Virus record (IMG/VR): IMGVR_UViG_3300025685_000031
Coordinates: 1 to 22,848 of that record
Origin: a virus
Reading direction: 5' to 3' (one strand)
DNA length: 22,848 nucleotides
How positions within the stretch are numbered: position 1 is the first letter of the stretch; the number at the start of each line of letters is the position of its first letter. The position numbers and the translations under genes are program-made. Below the pieces are notes generated by a model, which ran no database searches, was not told the DNA's origin, and saw only the letters and a list, made by a program, of their open reading frames with translations. Positions 14,290 to 22,661 of the stretch are shown one piece after another.

Positions 14290-16446
14290 CTACCTCTTGT
14301 ACACGTAGCTGGCCCAGCCAGAGTGTTCATCAATGTTGAGAGACCTTTGCTTACCGCCTGTTACTAATTTCTTGTAAACAGGGCGGTACACATACGTATC
14401 TTCACCCAAAGTCGCCTCTGTAATAATCTGGCCAGCAGTCTCCGTGCCCCTCCAAACTCCCGGGAATTCTCCTAGCATCATGTACGATGCTTTGTGGAAA
14501 CCATATCGAGAATTGCGTTGTAATCGGGTCTCCCCTACGGTGACGTAATCTACCTCCAGAATAGGCTGAACGCTGGGGCTAGATGTGTTGATGATGTCGA
14601 ACCGAACGTGAAAGATTGCTTGGCCCGATCTATTATCCAACCAGTTAGGGTGTGTGGTAGGGTTGTAACTCAGGGTCACCCATTTGCCGTCACGAAACCC
14701 ATCCGGTTCAGGGAGTGTGATCTGCGTTGTTTCGCTGAATCGTGAAGTCCCGCTTGTCCATGCTGGGACTGTCCAGTACATCTTCCCCTCCCAGTTTGCG
14801 GAAGGGGTGGCCTCCCGTCGCAGACGTACTCTGATCTCCACCCGGTCATAGTGGGCGGTTGGAGTGTAGTTCATGGCGATGCCACTGTTGCTGTTGCCTA
14901 TGTTTAAGCCTGAGTCGTTAGCTGTCCCCGTTAAAACTAACAAACCATTCTCTAAGGCCGTACTGGATCCAAAACCGCTAATGTTAGCGTCAGCGAACAT
15001 GTCAGGGGCATAGAATTGAGGATCGGGTGGGGGAGAAATCCCGGCCATCCGAGTTTGCACAACTTCCGGCCGAGGGAGTTGGGTGAGTATGGCGTGCGTC
15101 TTCGCGAACGGACTTATGTAGTAAGACTTAGTTTCAGCGAGATTTAAAATTCCTAGGGGCACCGGTCCTGGCCGCAAAGGGTAGTAGGTGCGCCCCCGTG
15201 CCCCTCTCATTCCGTATGAATGCCCCCCGGTAAAGTCGTTCAAACCAGCTTGAATGGAATACCGGGCACTTGCTAGGGTCCTAGTTGCACCAGTGGCCGG
15301 GCCATATTGGTTGTCGTGAGAGGTCCCGGTGGGTCCGTACCCATTCCGGCCCCCTGCTACTTCTTTGAAAGAATTCGTCCCCGAGTCACTGATTGATGCA
15401 GTCATGATGCAAGGGTTCTTCCAGCATTCCCCAGCATCGCTGTACGAGAAAGGGTACTGGTATGTATCCGATCCATATGCATCGGTGTGAGGGCCAGTTG
15501 TACCTAGGAAAAGCCCCGAAGGGATAGCCGAGCCCTGAAGCACCGCCGCATTGCCCGAAACGCGCCCCATCCACCAATGAGATCTAGGTTTATTATACTC
15601 TTGGTAATTGCCCTTGGTGTTGAGTACCATGTGGAAATACTCATTTCCGCGCGTTGCATCTCCATAGAATTCGTACTCAACTCCGGCATTAAAATCTAAT
15701 CGGCCAGATCTAGGAAGCCAGCCCTCTGCTATTTGAACGGGGGTGAGTTCGTCACCGTTCCACAGGTTGCTAGAAAAAGAACCGATTGGGGTTTGCTCAG
15801 GGCGTTGTAATGCAGTGGGACTAAGAAGGCCCGAAGCATATGCGCCGCCGTAGGTTGATGGTAAAGCGAAAGTAGCATCTTGATCGGTGCTTCCCGTCGT
15901 CCGATCGTAGGAGCCTTTAACGATGGCAGTGAACGTCTGAGCGGTGCTATCTACTGCGGTTACTTCTAGGATGTGCCGAACTGTGGCATTCTCCTTAAAG
16001 ATAATAGCAGAACCGACCGCTACGTTTAGCAAAGCAGAGCCCGCAGCATACGTTACGGTACCGCTGTAAGTGCTCACGCCTGCGACGACACTTAACGTGG
16101 CAGTGACATTACCCAGCAGAGTTCGCATACTTACCGATTCGTCCGAGACATAGTACGCCTGATAATTAGTGACGAACCGCCCTTGCAATGTGTCAAGCAA
16201 TTGGCCGACTATTACGGTTTCCGAAGACAAGTTGTTCATGCTAAGACCATTTATAAAGTCAAAGATGTAGGTAGCTCCGGTATCTTTATGTTGAAACGCG
16301 ACAGTGCCAGAACTGTCCGAAAACGGGCTAGCGCCATATGTATTCCCAAAGGGGTCACTGAAGTTTCCGAGCGTACGGACAGCAAAGCCGCGCATGGCTC
16401 TCCTGAACTCGTCAATTGAAGTTGCGGTGCCTGTGGCGTAAGGCAT
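14290..16446 (-). CDS. Large virion structural protein with carbohydrate-binding-like domain
   Basis: 718-residue protein, not assigned to a named family. ATG 16446 is chosen over the longer reading from 16518 because the SD AAGGAG lies nine bases upstream and the longer form would overlap the preceding gene by ~60 bases. It opens with IDEFRRAMRGFAV, a motif seen in large phage virion proteins. Residues ~475-640 form a beta-sandwich-like segment with YDRVEIRVRLRR, NWEGKMYWTV and a final LEVDYVTVGE. That pattern is typical of lectin or carbohydrate-binding modules in tail proteins, so glycan contact is plausible. The ~200-residue middle region is Gly/Tyr-rich. It lies between another large unknown structural gene and the distal tail-like gene. 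Confidence 0.8.
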   Translation of the reverse strand: MPYATGTATSIDEFRRAMRGFAVRTLGNFSDPFGNTYGASPFSDSSGTVAFQHKDTGATYIFDFINGLSMNNLSSETVIVGQLLDTLQGRFVTNYQAYYVSDESVSMRTLLGNVTATLSVVAGVSTYSGTVTYAAGSALLNVAVGSAIIFKENATVRHILEVTAVDSTAQTFTAIVKGSYDRTTGSTDQDATFALPSTYGGAYASGLLSPTALQRPEQTPIGSFSSNLWNGDELTPVQIAEGWLPRSGRLDFNAGVEYEFYGDATRGNEYFHMVLNTKGNYQEYNKPRSHWWMGRVSGNAAVLQGSAIPSGLFLGTTGPHTDAYGSDTYQYPFSYSDAGECWKNPCIMTASISDSGTNSFKEVAGGRNGYGPTGTSHDNQYGPATGATRTLASARYSIQAGLNDFTGGHSYGMRGARGRTYYPLRPGPVPLGILNLAETKSYYISPFAKTHAILTQLPRPEVVQTRMAGISPPPDPQFYAPDMFADANISGFGSSTALENGLLVLTGTANDSGLNIGNSNSGIAMNYTPTAHYDRVEIRVRLRREATPSANWEGKMYWTVPAWTSGTSRFSETTQITLPEPDGFRDGKWVTLSYNPTTHPNWLDNRSGQAIFHVRFDIINTSSPSVQPILEVDYVTVGETRLQRNSRYGFHKASYMMLGEFPGVWRGTETAGQIITEATLGEDTYVYRPVYKKLVTGGKQRSLNIDEHSGWASYVYKR

Positions 16447-16461
16447 GGGGGTTATCTCCTT
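16447..16461 (-). promoter_or_regulatory. Ribosome binding leader, AAGGAGATAACCCCC-ATG
   Basis: AAGGAG then ATAACCCCC directly before ATG 16446. The preceding gene's TAA stop (16460-16462) lies inside it. This leader decides the start of the 718-residue protein and matches the one at 12657-12670. Confidence 0.7.
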
Positions 16462-18463
16462 ACAGCGGGTTGAGGTCGAAAAATAGGTTACCTGAGTTAT
16501 CATAAGCCAACCCGTCAACTACGTTAAAGTAGGGTGGCGTGAAATTGCTATGGCCAATGACCATCCGATATGTGCGGTTTTTAATCACGAACTCCGATCC
16601 GGCGGGGTACACTGTGGTTCCTGTGTTGGCATAGAAGTCAATCTCTGGCCCCCAATACAATCCGGGCAACTCGCCTATATTCTCATACACAGGGGTAGAC
16701 CCGGAACCCGTGTTGGTGCTTGGTAGCAAAAGCGAGGCGGGTTGGTTAAACTCTGACCCGGTCTGTGCTGTGCCATCTTGATAGGTCCAAGTATGATGAT
16801 CGGGAGCTACTTGTGTCAGAGTTATGGGTTCAATGTTTGGCGTACCGCCTGGGTTGGACATATGAATCCCAAGTGCCATGGACGGGTTTGAATAGCCCAC
16901 CACAGGATCCCACGAGACAGCCTCCCTGCCTTGGTCAAAAGCTGTAGTAAGCTGCCTTGCGCGGTCGTCGGGCGTCCCGATGTTAAGGGTTCCGATGTTA
17001 TCTACCCCTTGATAATTGTCAGAATGAGCCAGGCCCGCAGCATTTGTATCGATTACGTCCAGCAGGGGAACTGCTGGAGAATTTATTGAGGGCATGAACA
17101 GCTTCGTATACTTCGGTTGGTTATACGTTCCTGAGGCGGACGCTTCCATTCGGAACTGGCGAGATAGGATAAAAGGCATACGCGCAGTGAACTGCCCATT
17201 AGCTCTCATACCTGCTACGCGACCACTCAGTGCCCAAACGTCATCAACGGGTTCCGTTAAGGTGCCCCGAGACGCCCTCCAGAAAGGCCGTACAGAATCA
17301 TTTCCTACCCTTGATGCGCTCCCACCGACCTTGCCTAAGAAAGCCATAGGGTGTGGGTAGTCCTCCATGGTCTCATAGGGCTTGAACATGCCAAAGAAAA
17401 CACAATCATCTCGTTCAGCGTAGGTGGCATTAACGGTTCCAGAGGGCATATCTGCTACTTGAGCTAAAATCCGCACGTAGCCGTTGCCCCGGATCATTGT
17501 GAATTTATTAGGATTAAAATTCGCAGTCCCCCCGCCTGAAGTAGAAGATCGACCACAGTCCATGGACGCAAAGATCGAGTTGCCGGTGGGTCCGTATGTG
17601 TCTGCTCTCCAAAACGCCCCCGAACATACAGTCTGGTTGTTACTAATGGTAGCTGTTGGCAGCACTAACAACTCAGTGATCCAAGTGATAAACGCAATGC
17701 CTTGCATGTCATAGTCGCTTAGCGGGGCAGTAGGGTCAACAGTAGCACCCCGGCCTCCGTCATAGAACAGAACACTGTGGGATGTGTTGTTCTGGATGCC
17801 ATCACTTCTATTGCTACGAGTTACCTCAGCCCAATTGTACGCCGGGGTATACTCCGGCTGTCGGATTGTAACGTCTATGAAATCGTTGTACGGGCCTGTT
17901 CCGGGGACGCCGGAAAAGCCAACAGGGTCCCTAATGGCGACGGAGAAAACAAAGTTCCCTTGGTCGTCATAGAAGTCAGTGCAAGCGTCATAAGGGGCGT
18001 CCAGCCTTCCGGTGTTGGCCTCATCTCGCAGATTGATGTTATCACCTTCTAGGTTATCCCCCTGTATAAAAAAGCTAGATGCTGTTAGGTAGATCCGGTA
18101 AGTGCCTACGGCCAGAGACCTATCGCCCGCGCTTCTATTCTGCTGAAGGCGATCGGAGAACGTTGAATAAGCCGATGCAGTACTGACGGATGGACGAGTA
18201 GCCGCATCCGCACGGGTAACCGAAGTCTCAACTACCTCAAGCTTCGCTGTAGCTGATGGGTTGCCACCTAACGTGACCGAGATGGAATTGTAATCAACAA
18301 TAGGTGCGCCTAGCATAAACTGCATTAGGTTATTGGCGAAAGCTTGCGTCCCCGATACAGCCGGCCCAAAAAAGGACGAAAAAGGCCTGCTGACCGCTAG
18401 GGAGTTTGCGATCGGGCTGGCAAAGTATCTGCTTGGGACGGTTACTGTAAATTTATCTTCCAT
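16460..18463 (-). CDS. Large virion structural protein, unknown
   Basis: 667-residue protein directly after the tape measure gene; no family recognised. It is beta-rich with many Gly/Ser/Asn/Thr stretches, few charges and no membrane helix, which fits a tail or tail-tip structural component. It opens FTVTVPSRYFASPIANSLAVSRP and closes TYRMVIGHSNFTPPYFNVVDG then FFDLNPL. There are three cysteines in the middle third. ATG 18463 has GGAG six bases upstream. Position between tape measure and distal tail proteins suggests it is added at the distal end, possibly in place of a canonical gpM-like protein, but this is inference. Confidence 0.8.
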   Translation of the reverse strand: MEDKFTVTVPSRYFASPIANSLAVSRPFSSFFGPAVSGTQAFANNLMQFMLGAPIVDYNSISVTLGGNPSATAKLEVVETSVTRADAATRPSVSTASAYSTFSDRLQQNRSAGDRSLAVGTYRIYLTASSFFIQGDNLEGDNINLRDEANTGRLDAPYDACTDFYDDQGNFVFSVAIRDPVGFSGVPGTGPYNDFIDVTIRQPEYTPAYNWAEVTRSNRSDGIQNNTSHSVLFYDGGRGATVDPTAPLSDYDMQGIAFITWITELLVLPTATISNNQTVCSGAFWRADTYGPTGNSIFASMDCGRSSTSGGGTANFNPNKFTMIRGNGYVRILAQVADMPSGTVNATYAERDDCVFFGMFKPYETMEDYPHPMAFLGKVGGSASRVGNDSVRPFWRASRGTLTEPVDDVWALSGRVAGMRANGQFTARMPFILSRQFRMEASASGTYNQPKYTKLFMPSINSPAVPLLDVIDTNAAGLAHSDNYQGVDNIGTLNIGTPDDRARQLTTAFDQGREAVSWDPVVGYSNPSMALGIHMSNPGGTPNIEPITLTQVAPDHHTWTYQDGTAQTGSEFNQPASLLLPSTNTGSGSTPVYENIGELPGLYWGPEIDFYANTGTTVYPAGSEFVIKNRTYRMVIGHSNFTPPYFNVVDGLAYDNSGNLFFDLNPL

Positions 18464-18481
18464 GGTATTCTCCGGGGGTTG

Positions 18482-21346
18482 CTATGCCATGCCTCTCATA
18501 ATCTCTGGATTACGTTGCATTACATTCAAGATAATGTTTTCGCCCTCTTCGGAACCCATGGCGTTCAGGGTGTTCTCGGCGGAATCCACGTTGACGATGG
18601 TAACCTGCGGCTTTTGGCCGCCCATCATGTTTGCCGTTTCCTTGTTACTCTTGATTGAGCCGCTCTTCGGTGGGACAAAAAGCTCTGGGCCACGCTCTCC
18701 GACCACATAAGGCTGACCGCCTGAAACAGGGCCGCCTGCCGCTCTACTGCCAAGGCCCATTAATGCGAGCGCCCCTTCGCCGCCAACCGCTTTGATTACC
18801 ATGATCAGAGCCATCATGACCGTCATTTGTACGATCATCTGCGTGATCATGGTGAGAAATGACATGCCCAGCTCTTTGAAGTTCGCCTTGCCGGTCGTCG
18901 CCATCTCAGTGATTGCATTACTCAAGCCTCCAATTCCCGCTGCCGTGATACTCGCGATGTTGGCCCCGAGATCCAGGGCAGGGCCTGCAACGCTCGCAAA
19001 GCCCTGCTCCATCGACGCGAACATACCCTCACGCAGCTGCGCGCCGGTCAGCTCCCCTTCGAGGAGACTGTTGTTCATGGTCTCCATGTCCCGGGTGTTC
19101 TGCTTTATGGCCTCTTGCTGCTCAATCCGACGCTTAAAGGCTGCCTCCATCTCGTCAAGCTGCTCCGCAGAGACGCCCCCCATGTTGCCGTCGCCTTGGC
19201 GAGCCGCTTTAAACGTCGCCAGTCCCTGTGTCTTTTCCTCTCCTAGTTGCAGGATCTCGCCCTGCGTTCCGCCGAGTGAGGTCAGGCCCTGAAAAATCTG
19301 CTGTCCCTCAAGGGCCGCGGCTCGCTTTTTCATTAGCTCGATATCCTTCTGGGATATTTCCTTGTTGTCTTTCGCCTGTTCCTCGATCTTTTGTAGGGAA
19401 AGTCTATAACGTTCGTTAGCTTGCGTAACCGCGTCCAGCGAGCCGAGTGACTGTCCGAGGATTTGTAGTCTTTCCTTTTCTAGGTCTTGAGTATCACGAA
19501 CGGAGTCTGCATTATCCTCCTGCGCCTTTTTTAACCGCTTTGTAAATGCAGTTAGGTCGGCCATCTTTACGCCCGTGGCCCCTAGCAGAATTTCGAGACT
19601 TTTGTAAGCCTGAGAGCTGGTGTCAAGGTCGCCAGTAACCTCGTTGAATTCCTTCGACACCGGAATCAAGCGGATTAGATCGTTTCCTACGCCCTGAAAC
19701 AGTCTCCGCATATCCGCGAGCTGTTCTTGGGTCAATCCCCCTGTCTGGATTACTACGTCACTATATGTAGACCCGATCCGTTTTAGGTCATCCATCAGGG
19801 AATCGACAGGCCAGTTAGCATCATACTCTGCCTTGAAGTCGGTGATGGCGACTTTGGTCAGCTCAGCCATACTGTTCGACACATCTTTCAGGGCTTGTCG
19901 TTTAGCGGCCAGCTCATCATACGCAGCAACAAGTTTATAGAGACCATCCGCCAGAGAGTCGAACGCTAGTTGTTGTTCTAGGGGCAGCAACCCAGTCGTC
20001 TTCATAGCTGATTTTGACACTGCCTCCAGAGCAGACTCAAAGGCAGATTTCTGTCTCATATAGGCTGCGTCGATAGCGTCATCCATACTGGCGTAATCGC
20101 CCTGCTTAACCTGAATGTCTCCTAATTGAACCGATTGATTAGCTTTGACTTTAAGGCCAGCAAACTCTTTTAGAGCTTCCGTATTCTGGCCGACCATGTC
20201 GTAATGCTCTTTCCAGAACTCTATGGCGTCTTGATTGTTATTGGCAATATCAGCCAGGGCCGTCGAAGCGTTCTCCAGCTCACTGCGCATGGGCTTCAGG
20301 GCTTTCTTCTCCGTTTCGGAGGTTGCCTTGAAGTAAGTATATGTGGCACCCGCGGCCAAGACCGCTCCCGCAGCAAGTTTGGCATAAGGATTCGGGATCC
20401 TAGCGAGCAAGCCAGCTAAGGTTCCCGCCTTAGTAACTTCCGTAGTAAGACGGGCCGTACTTGTAATCAGCTTTGACCCGGCGTACGCAACACCCAAAGC
20501 AATGATCATGTCCTTGAGCTTTTCGAGCTGGCCTGTAAACTCCTGCGCCAACGGGCCGCCGGTCGCAAACGATCGGTTGAGTTCGGTGACGAAATCGACG
20601 ACTCCCTTGACTGCATCACCTAATGTTTCCCCCGCTCCACTCAACTTGGACAGGGTGTCTATAAGGATTGTACCTTCCCGCTTGAGACTGATAAACTGAT
20701 CCGCGATCGGAAACTTAAATTTGGCAAACTTCGCGTCCAGATCCTCGATTGAATTGCCAAGCGCGTCCTTCATGACCGTCGCGGTGATCTTGCCTTCCTT
20801 ACCGAGAGCACGAAGCTCACCGACCGCAACGCCCATTGAGTCCGCGAGGATCCGAGCGATCATCGGAGTCTGCTCCAAGATCGAGTTGAGTTCCTGACCC
20901 GAAAGTCGGTTGGCGGCGAGTGCCTGACCGAACTGCCGCAGAGCGCCGGTTGCTTCCTGTGCGGTCGCGCCAGAGAGCTTGGTCGCCTTGGCGAGGTTGC
21001 TGACCATGACAGTGACTTGCTCATTAGACAAGCCAACTTGGTCTGCGGACATGGAGACGCGTTGCATAACGTCTGCAACGCCGCTCATCTCCATGTTCAT
21101 GGTTCGCGCCACCGAAACAACCGTTGCCATTCGGTTGGCGGCTTGGTTCTGGTCTCGTGCGAACACCCGGCTCTTATTGCCAAGGTTCGTCATCTCATCG
21201 GAAGCGCGAATGACCTGCCGGGCCATACCAACGGCAGCAAGGCCGACCGAGGCCAGCCCGACTACCAGACCCTTCATCTGTCGGGAGACTTTACGTGCTC
21301 CCATCTGCTTGACTTTGATGAGTACGGTATGCGTATTCATGGCCAT
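18482..21346 (-). CDS. Tail tape measure protein
   Basis: 954-residue protein that sets tail length and threads through the tail tube. The N-terminal tape-measure domain spans about 40-230 (ASDEMTNLGNKSRVFA, then SGQELNSILEQTPMIARILADSMG). A hydrophobic stretch lies at ~309-340. The middle is long and helical, with coiled-coil-like charged repeats. A strongly hydrophobic segment at ~828-866 is followed by VGERGPELFVPP (~882-893), the typical C-terminal tape-measure motif. By the usual ~1.5 angstrom per residue it predicts a tail of roughly 140 nm. ATG 21346 overlaps the upstream stop (TAATG), with GGGG eight bases upstream. In-frame ATG 21340 is a weaker option. Confidence 0.95.
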   Translation of the reverse strand: MAMNTHTVLIKVKQMGARKVSRQMKGLVVGLASVGLAAVGMARQVIRASDEMTNLGNKSRVFARDQNQAANRMATVVSVARTMNMEMSGVADVMQRVSMSADQVGLSNEQVTVMVSNLAKATKLSGATAQEATGALRQFGQALAANRLSGQELNSILEQTPMIARILADSMGVAVGELRALGKEGKITATVMKDALGNSIEDLDAKFAKFKFPIADQFISLKREGTILIDTLSKLSGAGETLGDAVKGVVDFVTELNRSFATGGPLAQEFTGQLEKLKDMIIALGVAYAGSKLITSTARLTTEVTKAGTLAGLLARIPNPYAKLAAGAVLAAGATYTYFKATSETEKKALKPMRSELENASTALADIANNNQDAIEFWKEHYDMVGQNTEALKEFAGLKVKANQSVQLGDIQVKQGDYASMDDAIDAAYMRQKSAFESALEAVSKSAMKTTGLLPLEQQLAFDSLADGLYKLVAAYDELAAKRQALKDVSNSMAELTKVAITDFKAEYDANWPVDSLMDDLKRIGSTYSDVVIQTGGLTQEQLADMRRLFQGVGNDLIRLIPVSKEFNEVTGDLDTSSQAYKSLEILLGATGVKMADLTAFTKRLKKAQEDNADSVRDTQDLEKERLQILGQSLGSLDAVTQANERYRLSLQKIEEQAKDNKEISQKDIELMKKRAAALEGQQIFQGLTSLGGTQGEILQLGEEKTQGLATFKAARQGDGNMGGVSAEQLDEMEAAFKRRIEQQEAIKQNTRDMETMNNSLLEGELTGAQLREGMFASMEQGFASVAGPALDLGANIASITAAGIGGLSNAITEMATTGKANFKELGMSFLTMITQMIVQMTVMMALIMVIKAVGGEGALALMGLGSRAAGGPVSGGQPYVVGERGPELFVPPKSGSIKSNKETANMMGGQKPQVTIVNVDSAENTLNAMGSEEGENIILNVMQRNPEIMRGMA

Positions 21347-21795
21347 TACTTACGCCCCTTCCCGCGCTTGGCGGTGAGCTTTACGTCGTGCATCTTAAAA
21401 TCAAGATAAGACAACGCCCGCTGTATGCCCGTCCTAACAAAATTGCTAGGTGCCTGAGTGCTAGATCCATTTTCGAGAAGGCCGATATAATGAACGCCAT
21501 TGGCAATCGAGGCTTCCTCCTCATCCCCGCGGAGCTTACGGATTTCCAGCTCCGGGTCAGGCTCATCGTGTAAGAAGGCTTCGCCCGGATCGGTGAAGTC
21601 TCCTTTGAGGTCGGGTGATATGTTCCATCCGTTGACGGCTCTGCGGGTTTTCCTAGGAGTGCCTAGGGGCGGAACATCTTGGACCTCGTAGATGATGTAG
21701 GCGGCTGCCTCTTTAACCATCCCTAGCGCTTTCTGCTCGATCTCCTCAAACTCGTCTTCGAGATCCTTAACTACTAGCGGGATTGGTTTGGCCAT
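21346..21795 (-). CDS. Tail completion/neck protein, HK97 gp10 / gpZ-like
   Basis: 149-residue protein of the HK97 gp10-like family, which helps join tail to head or complete the tail. Signals: VPPLGTPRKTRRAVNGW (41-57), the family's 'P..tG..R..W' region, and VHYIGLLENGSSTQAPSNFVR (101-121), matching the family's 'Y....E.GtS...P...vr' pattern. The C-terminal tail is basic (KRGKGRK). ATG 21795 has GAGGAG five bases upstream. It lies between the tail assembly chaperones and the tape measure; homologues usually sit upstream of the major tail gene, so the placement is unusual. Confidence 0.85.
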   Translation of the reverse strand: MAKPIPLVVKDLEDEFEEIEQKALGMVKEAAAYIIYEVQDVPPLGTPRKTRRAVNGWNISPDLKGDFTDPGEAFLHDEPDPELEIRKLRGDEEEASIANGVHYIGLLENGSSTQAPSNFVRTGIQRALSYLDFKMHDVKLTAKRGKGRK

Positions 21796-21796
21796 G

Positions 21797-22162
21797 TCAG
21801 CTCCTCTTGCGTTCTGCTTTTTTACGTTCTCGTTCTATCTCTTCAGAGCATATTTGAATGTACTTTGAATCTAATGAGGCCAGGATGTACATAAAATCTT
21901 CGTACATGTCTTCATACCTAGTAAGGCCGAGAACTACCGCGTAGCGATGTGCCGCCGTCCAGGGGATGGATGCCGGTCCAGCGGAAGTGAAGTGTCTGTC
22001 CCGAGAAAGGTCCCAAAAATAACGAATGAATAGTTCGTCCTCGACATCTAAGTCTGGAGGTAGCATGGCGGGCGGAGGGGGCTTGCCCTGCTCCGCCGCA
22101 GCCTCGATGATCGGGGCAGCCTTTTCACCATACATCAAAGACCATTCAAGGAACCCGACTAT
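21797..22162 (-). CDS. C-terminal (T) half of tail assembly chaperone GpGT, made by -1 frameshift
   Basis: Second half of the tail assembly chaperone. Ribosomes translating G slip one base back at 22162-22168 and continue here, giving about 121 extra residues and a fusion of ~258. The T part starts IVGFLEWSLMYGEKAAP and contains LFIRYFWDLSRDRHF, PIPW-like SIPWTAAHRYAVV and ILASLDSKYI, typical of T domains, then a basic tail. A separate start at TTG 22138 is possible, but there is no ribosome site before it. T domains recruit the tape measure protein to the major tail protein during assembly. Confidence 0.88.
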   Translation of the reverse strand: MVGFLEWSLMYGEKAAPIIEAAAEQGKPPPPAMLPPDLDVEDELFIRYFWDLSRDRHFTSAGPASIPWTAAHRYAVVLGLTRYEDMYEDFMYILASLDSKYIQICSEEIERERKKAERKRS

Positions 22163-22572
22163 TTTCCCGTTCGCTCCTCCCGGTCTGCCGCGATAAAGTT
22201 TGCAATGTCAGATGCTTCGTCTTGGATCATCTGTCGTAGCGTAGGCAGTTCCATTAAGAGACTAATCGCAGTCTCCGTCGAATACTTCATCTCTTTACCC
22301 TCGCGGTCGGTGACGCCACTCCAGCCAAGGATGACCGTGTCGGCCAGGGCTTGACACAGAATGCGTTCAGCCTGCTCATCCTTCATCGTGCCCTTCTGCA
22401 TCGCGTACTTATAGGGCTTCATGAGGGCGTTCAGCTTCGTGCCGAACTTCTTGTTTTCGCCTCCGGCACGGGCAAGTTCGAAGGAGATCTTCGCATCGCC
22501 GTCCTGAAGCTCAAGGGTAAAGCTCTCCGATTCGTCGAGCTTGTCTTCATCGAAAATTTCATATAGGTTCAT
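22159..22572 (-). CDS. Tail assembly chaperone, G-like
   Basis: 137-residue chaperone that, in the lambda model, coats the tape measure protein. It starts MNLYEIFDEDKLDESESFTLEL, with an N-terminal acidic strand-rich part, a central basic helix (KKFGTKLNALMKPYKYAMQKG), and a C-terminal helical part ending in ADREERTGK. The order major tail, G, T, then tape measure (here with one inserted gene) is the standard siphovirus layout. It ends at TAG immediately after a canonical slippery heptamer. ATG 22572 has AAAGGA upstream with an AACCCCC spacer. Confidence 0.9.
   Translation of the reverse strand: MNLYEIFDEDKLDESESFTLELQDGDAKISFELARAGGENKKFGTKLNALMKPYKYAMQKGTMKDEQAERILCQALADTVILGWSGVTDREGKEMKYSTETAISLLMELPTLRQMIQDEASDIANFIAADREERTGK
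22162..22168 (-). promoter_or_regulatory. Programmed -1 frameshift slippery site GGGAAAA
   Basis: The - strand reads ACG-GGA-AAA-TAG in the G frame, so the heptamer G-GGA-AAA has the X-XXY-YYZ phase and stands directly before the stop. After slippage the frame runs without a stop into T. Lambda uses the close relative GGGAAAG at the same point. Confidence 0.92.
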
Positions 22573-22586
22573 TGGGGGTTTCCTTT
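22573..22586 (-). promoter_or_regulatory. Ribosome binding leader of G, AAAGGAAACCCCCA
   Basis: AAAGGA followed by AACCCCCA directly before ATG 22572. It is a third member of the SD-AACCCCC leaders found before other late genes. Confidence 0.6.
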
Positions 22587-22599
22587 GTTGGGGTTAAAT

Positions 22600-22625
22600 G
22601 GTGGGGAGCCCTAAGGCTCCCCACC
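22600..22625 (-). terminator. Hairpin between major tail protein and tail chaperone genes
   Basis: Perfect 11-base-pair stem (22600-22610 with 22615-22625) and four-base loop. On the - strand only a weak T-run (ATTTAA) follows, so it is probably an attenuating terminator or mRNA-stabilising hairpin. Either would keep the major tail protein transcript in excess over the chaperones. Confidence 0.7.
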
Positions 22626-22661
22626 CAAAACGGTCCAGGCGGTAGCGAGCGCCTTTGCCGT

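Noticed and set aside
16447-16518. N-terminal extension of the 718-residue virion protein to 16518
   Set aside because: It would overlap the upstream gene by ~60 bases and ignores the strong AAGGAG site before ATG 16446.
18792-19292. Open frame on the + strand with a hydrophobic N-terminus
   Set aside because: It is the reverse of the hydrophobic C-terminal part of the tape measure gene, whose codons explain the signal.
22600-22625. CRISPR-like or origin-type repeat
   Set aside because: Single inverted repeat only, with no further copies or iterons; best explained as a transcript hairpin.
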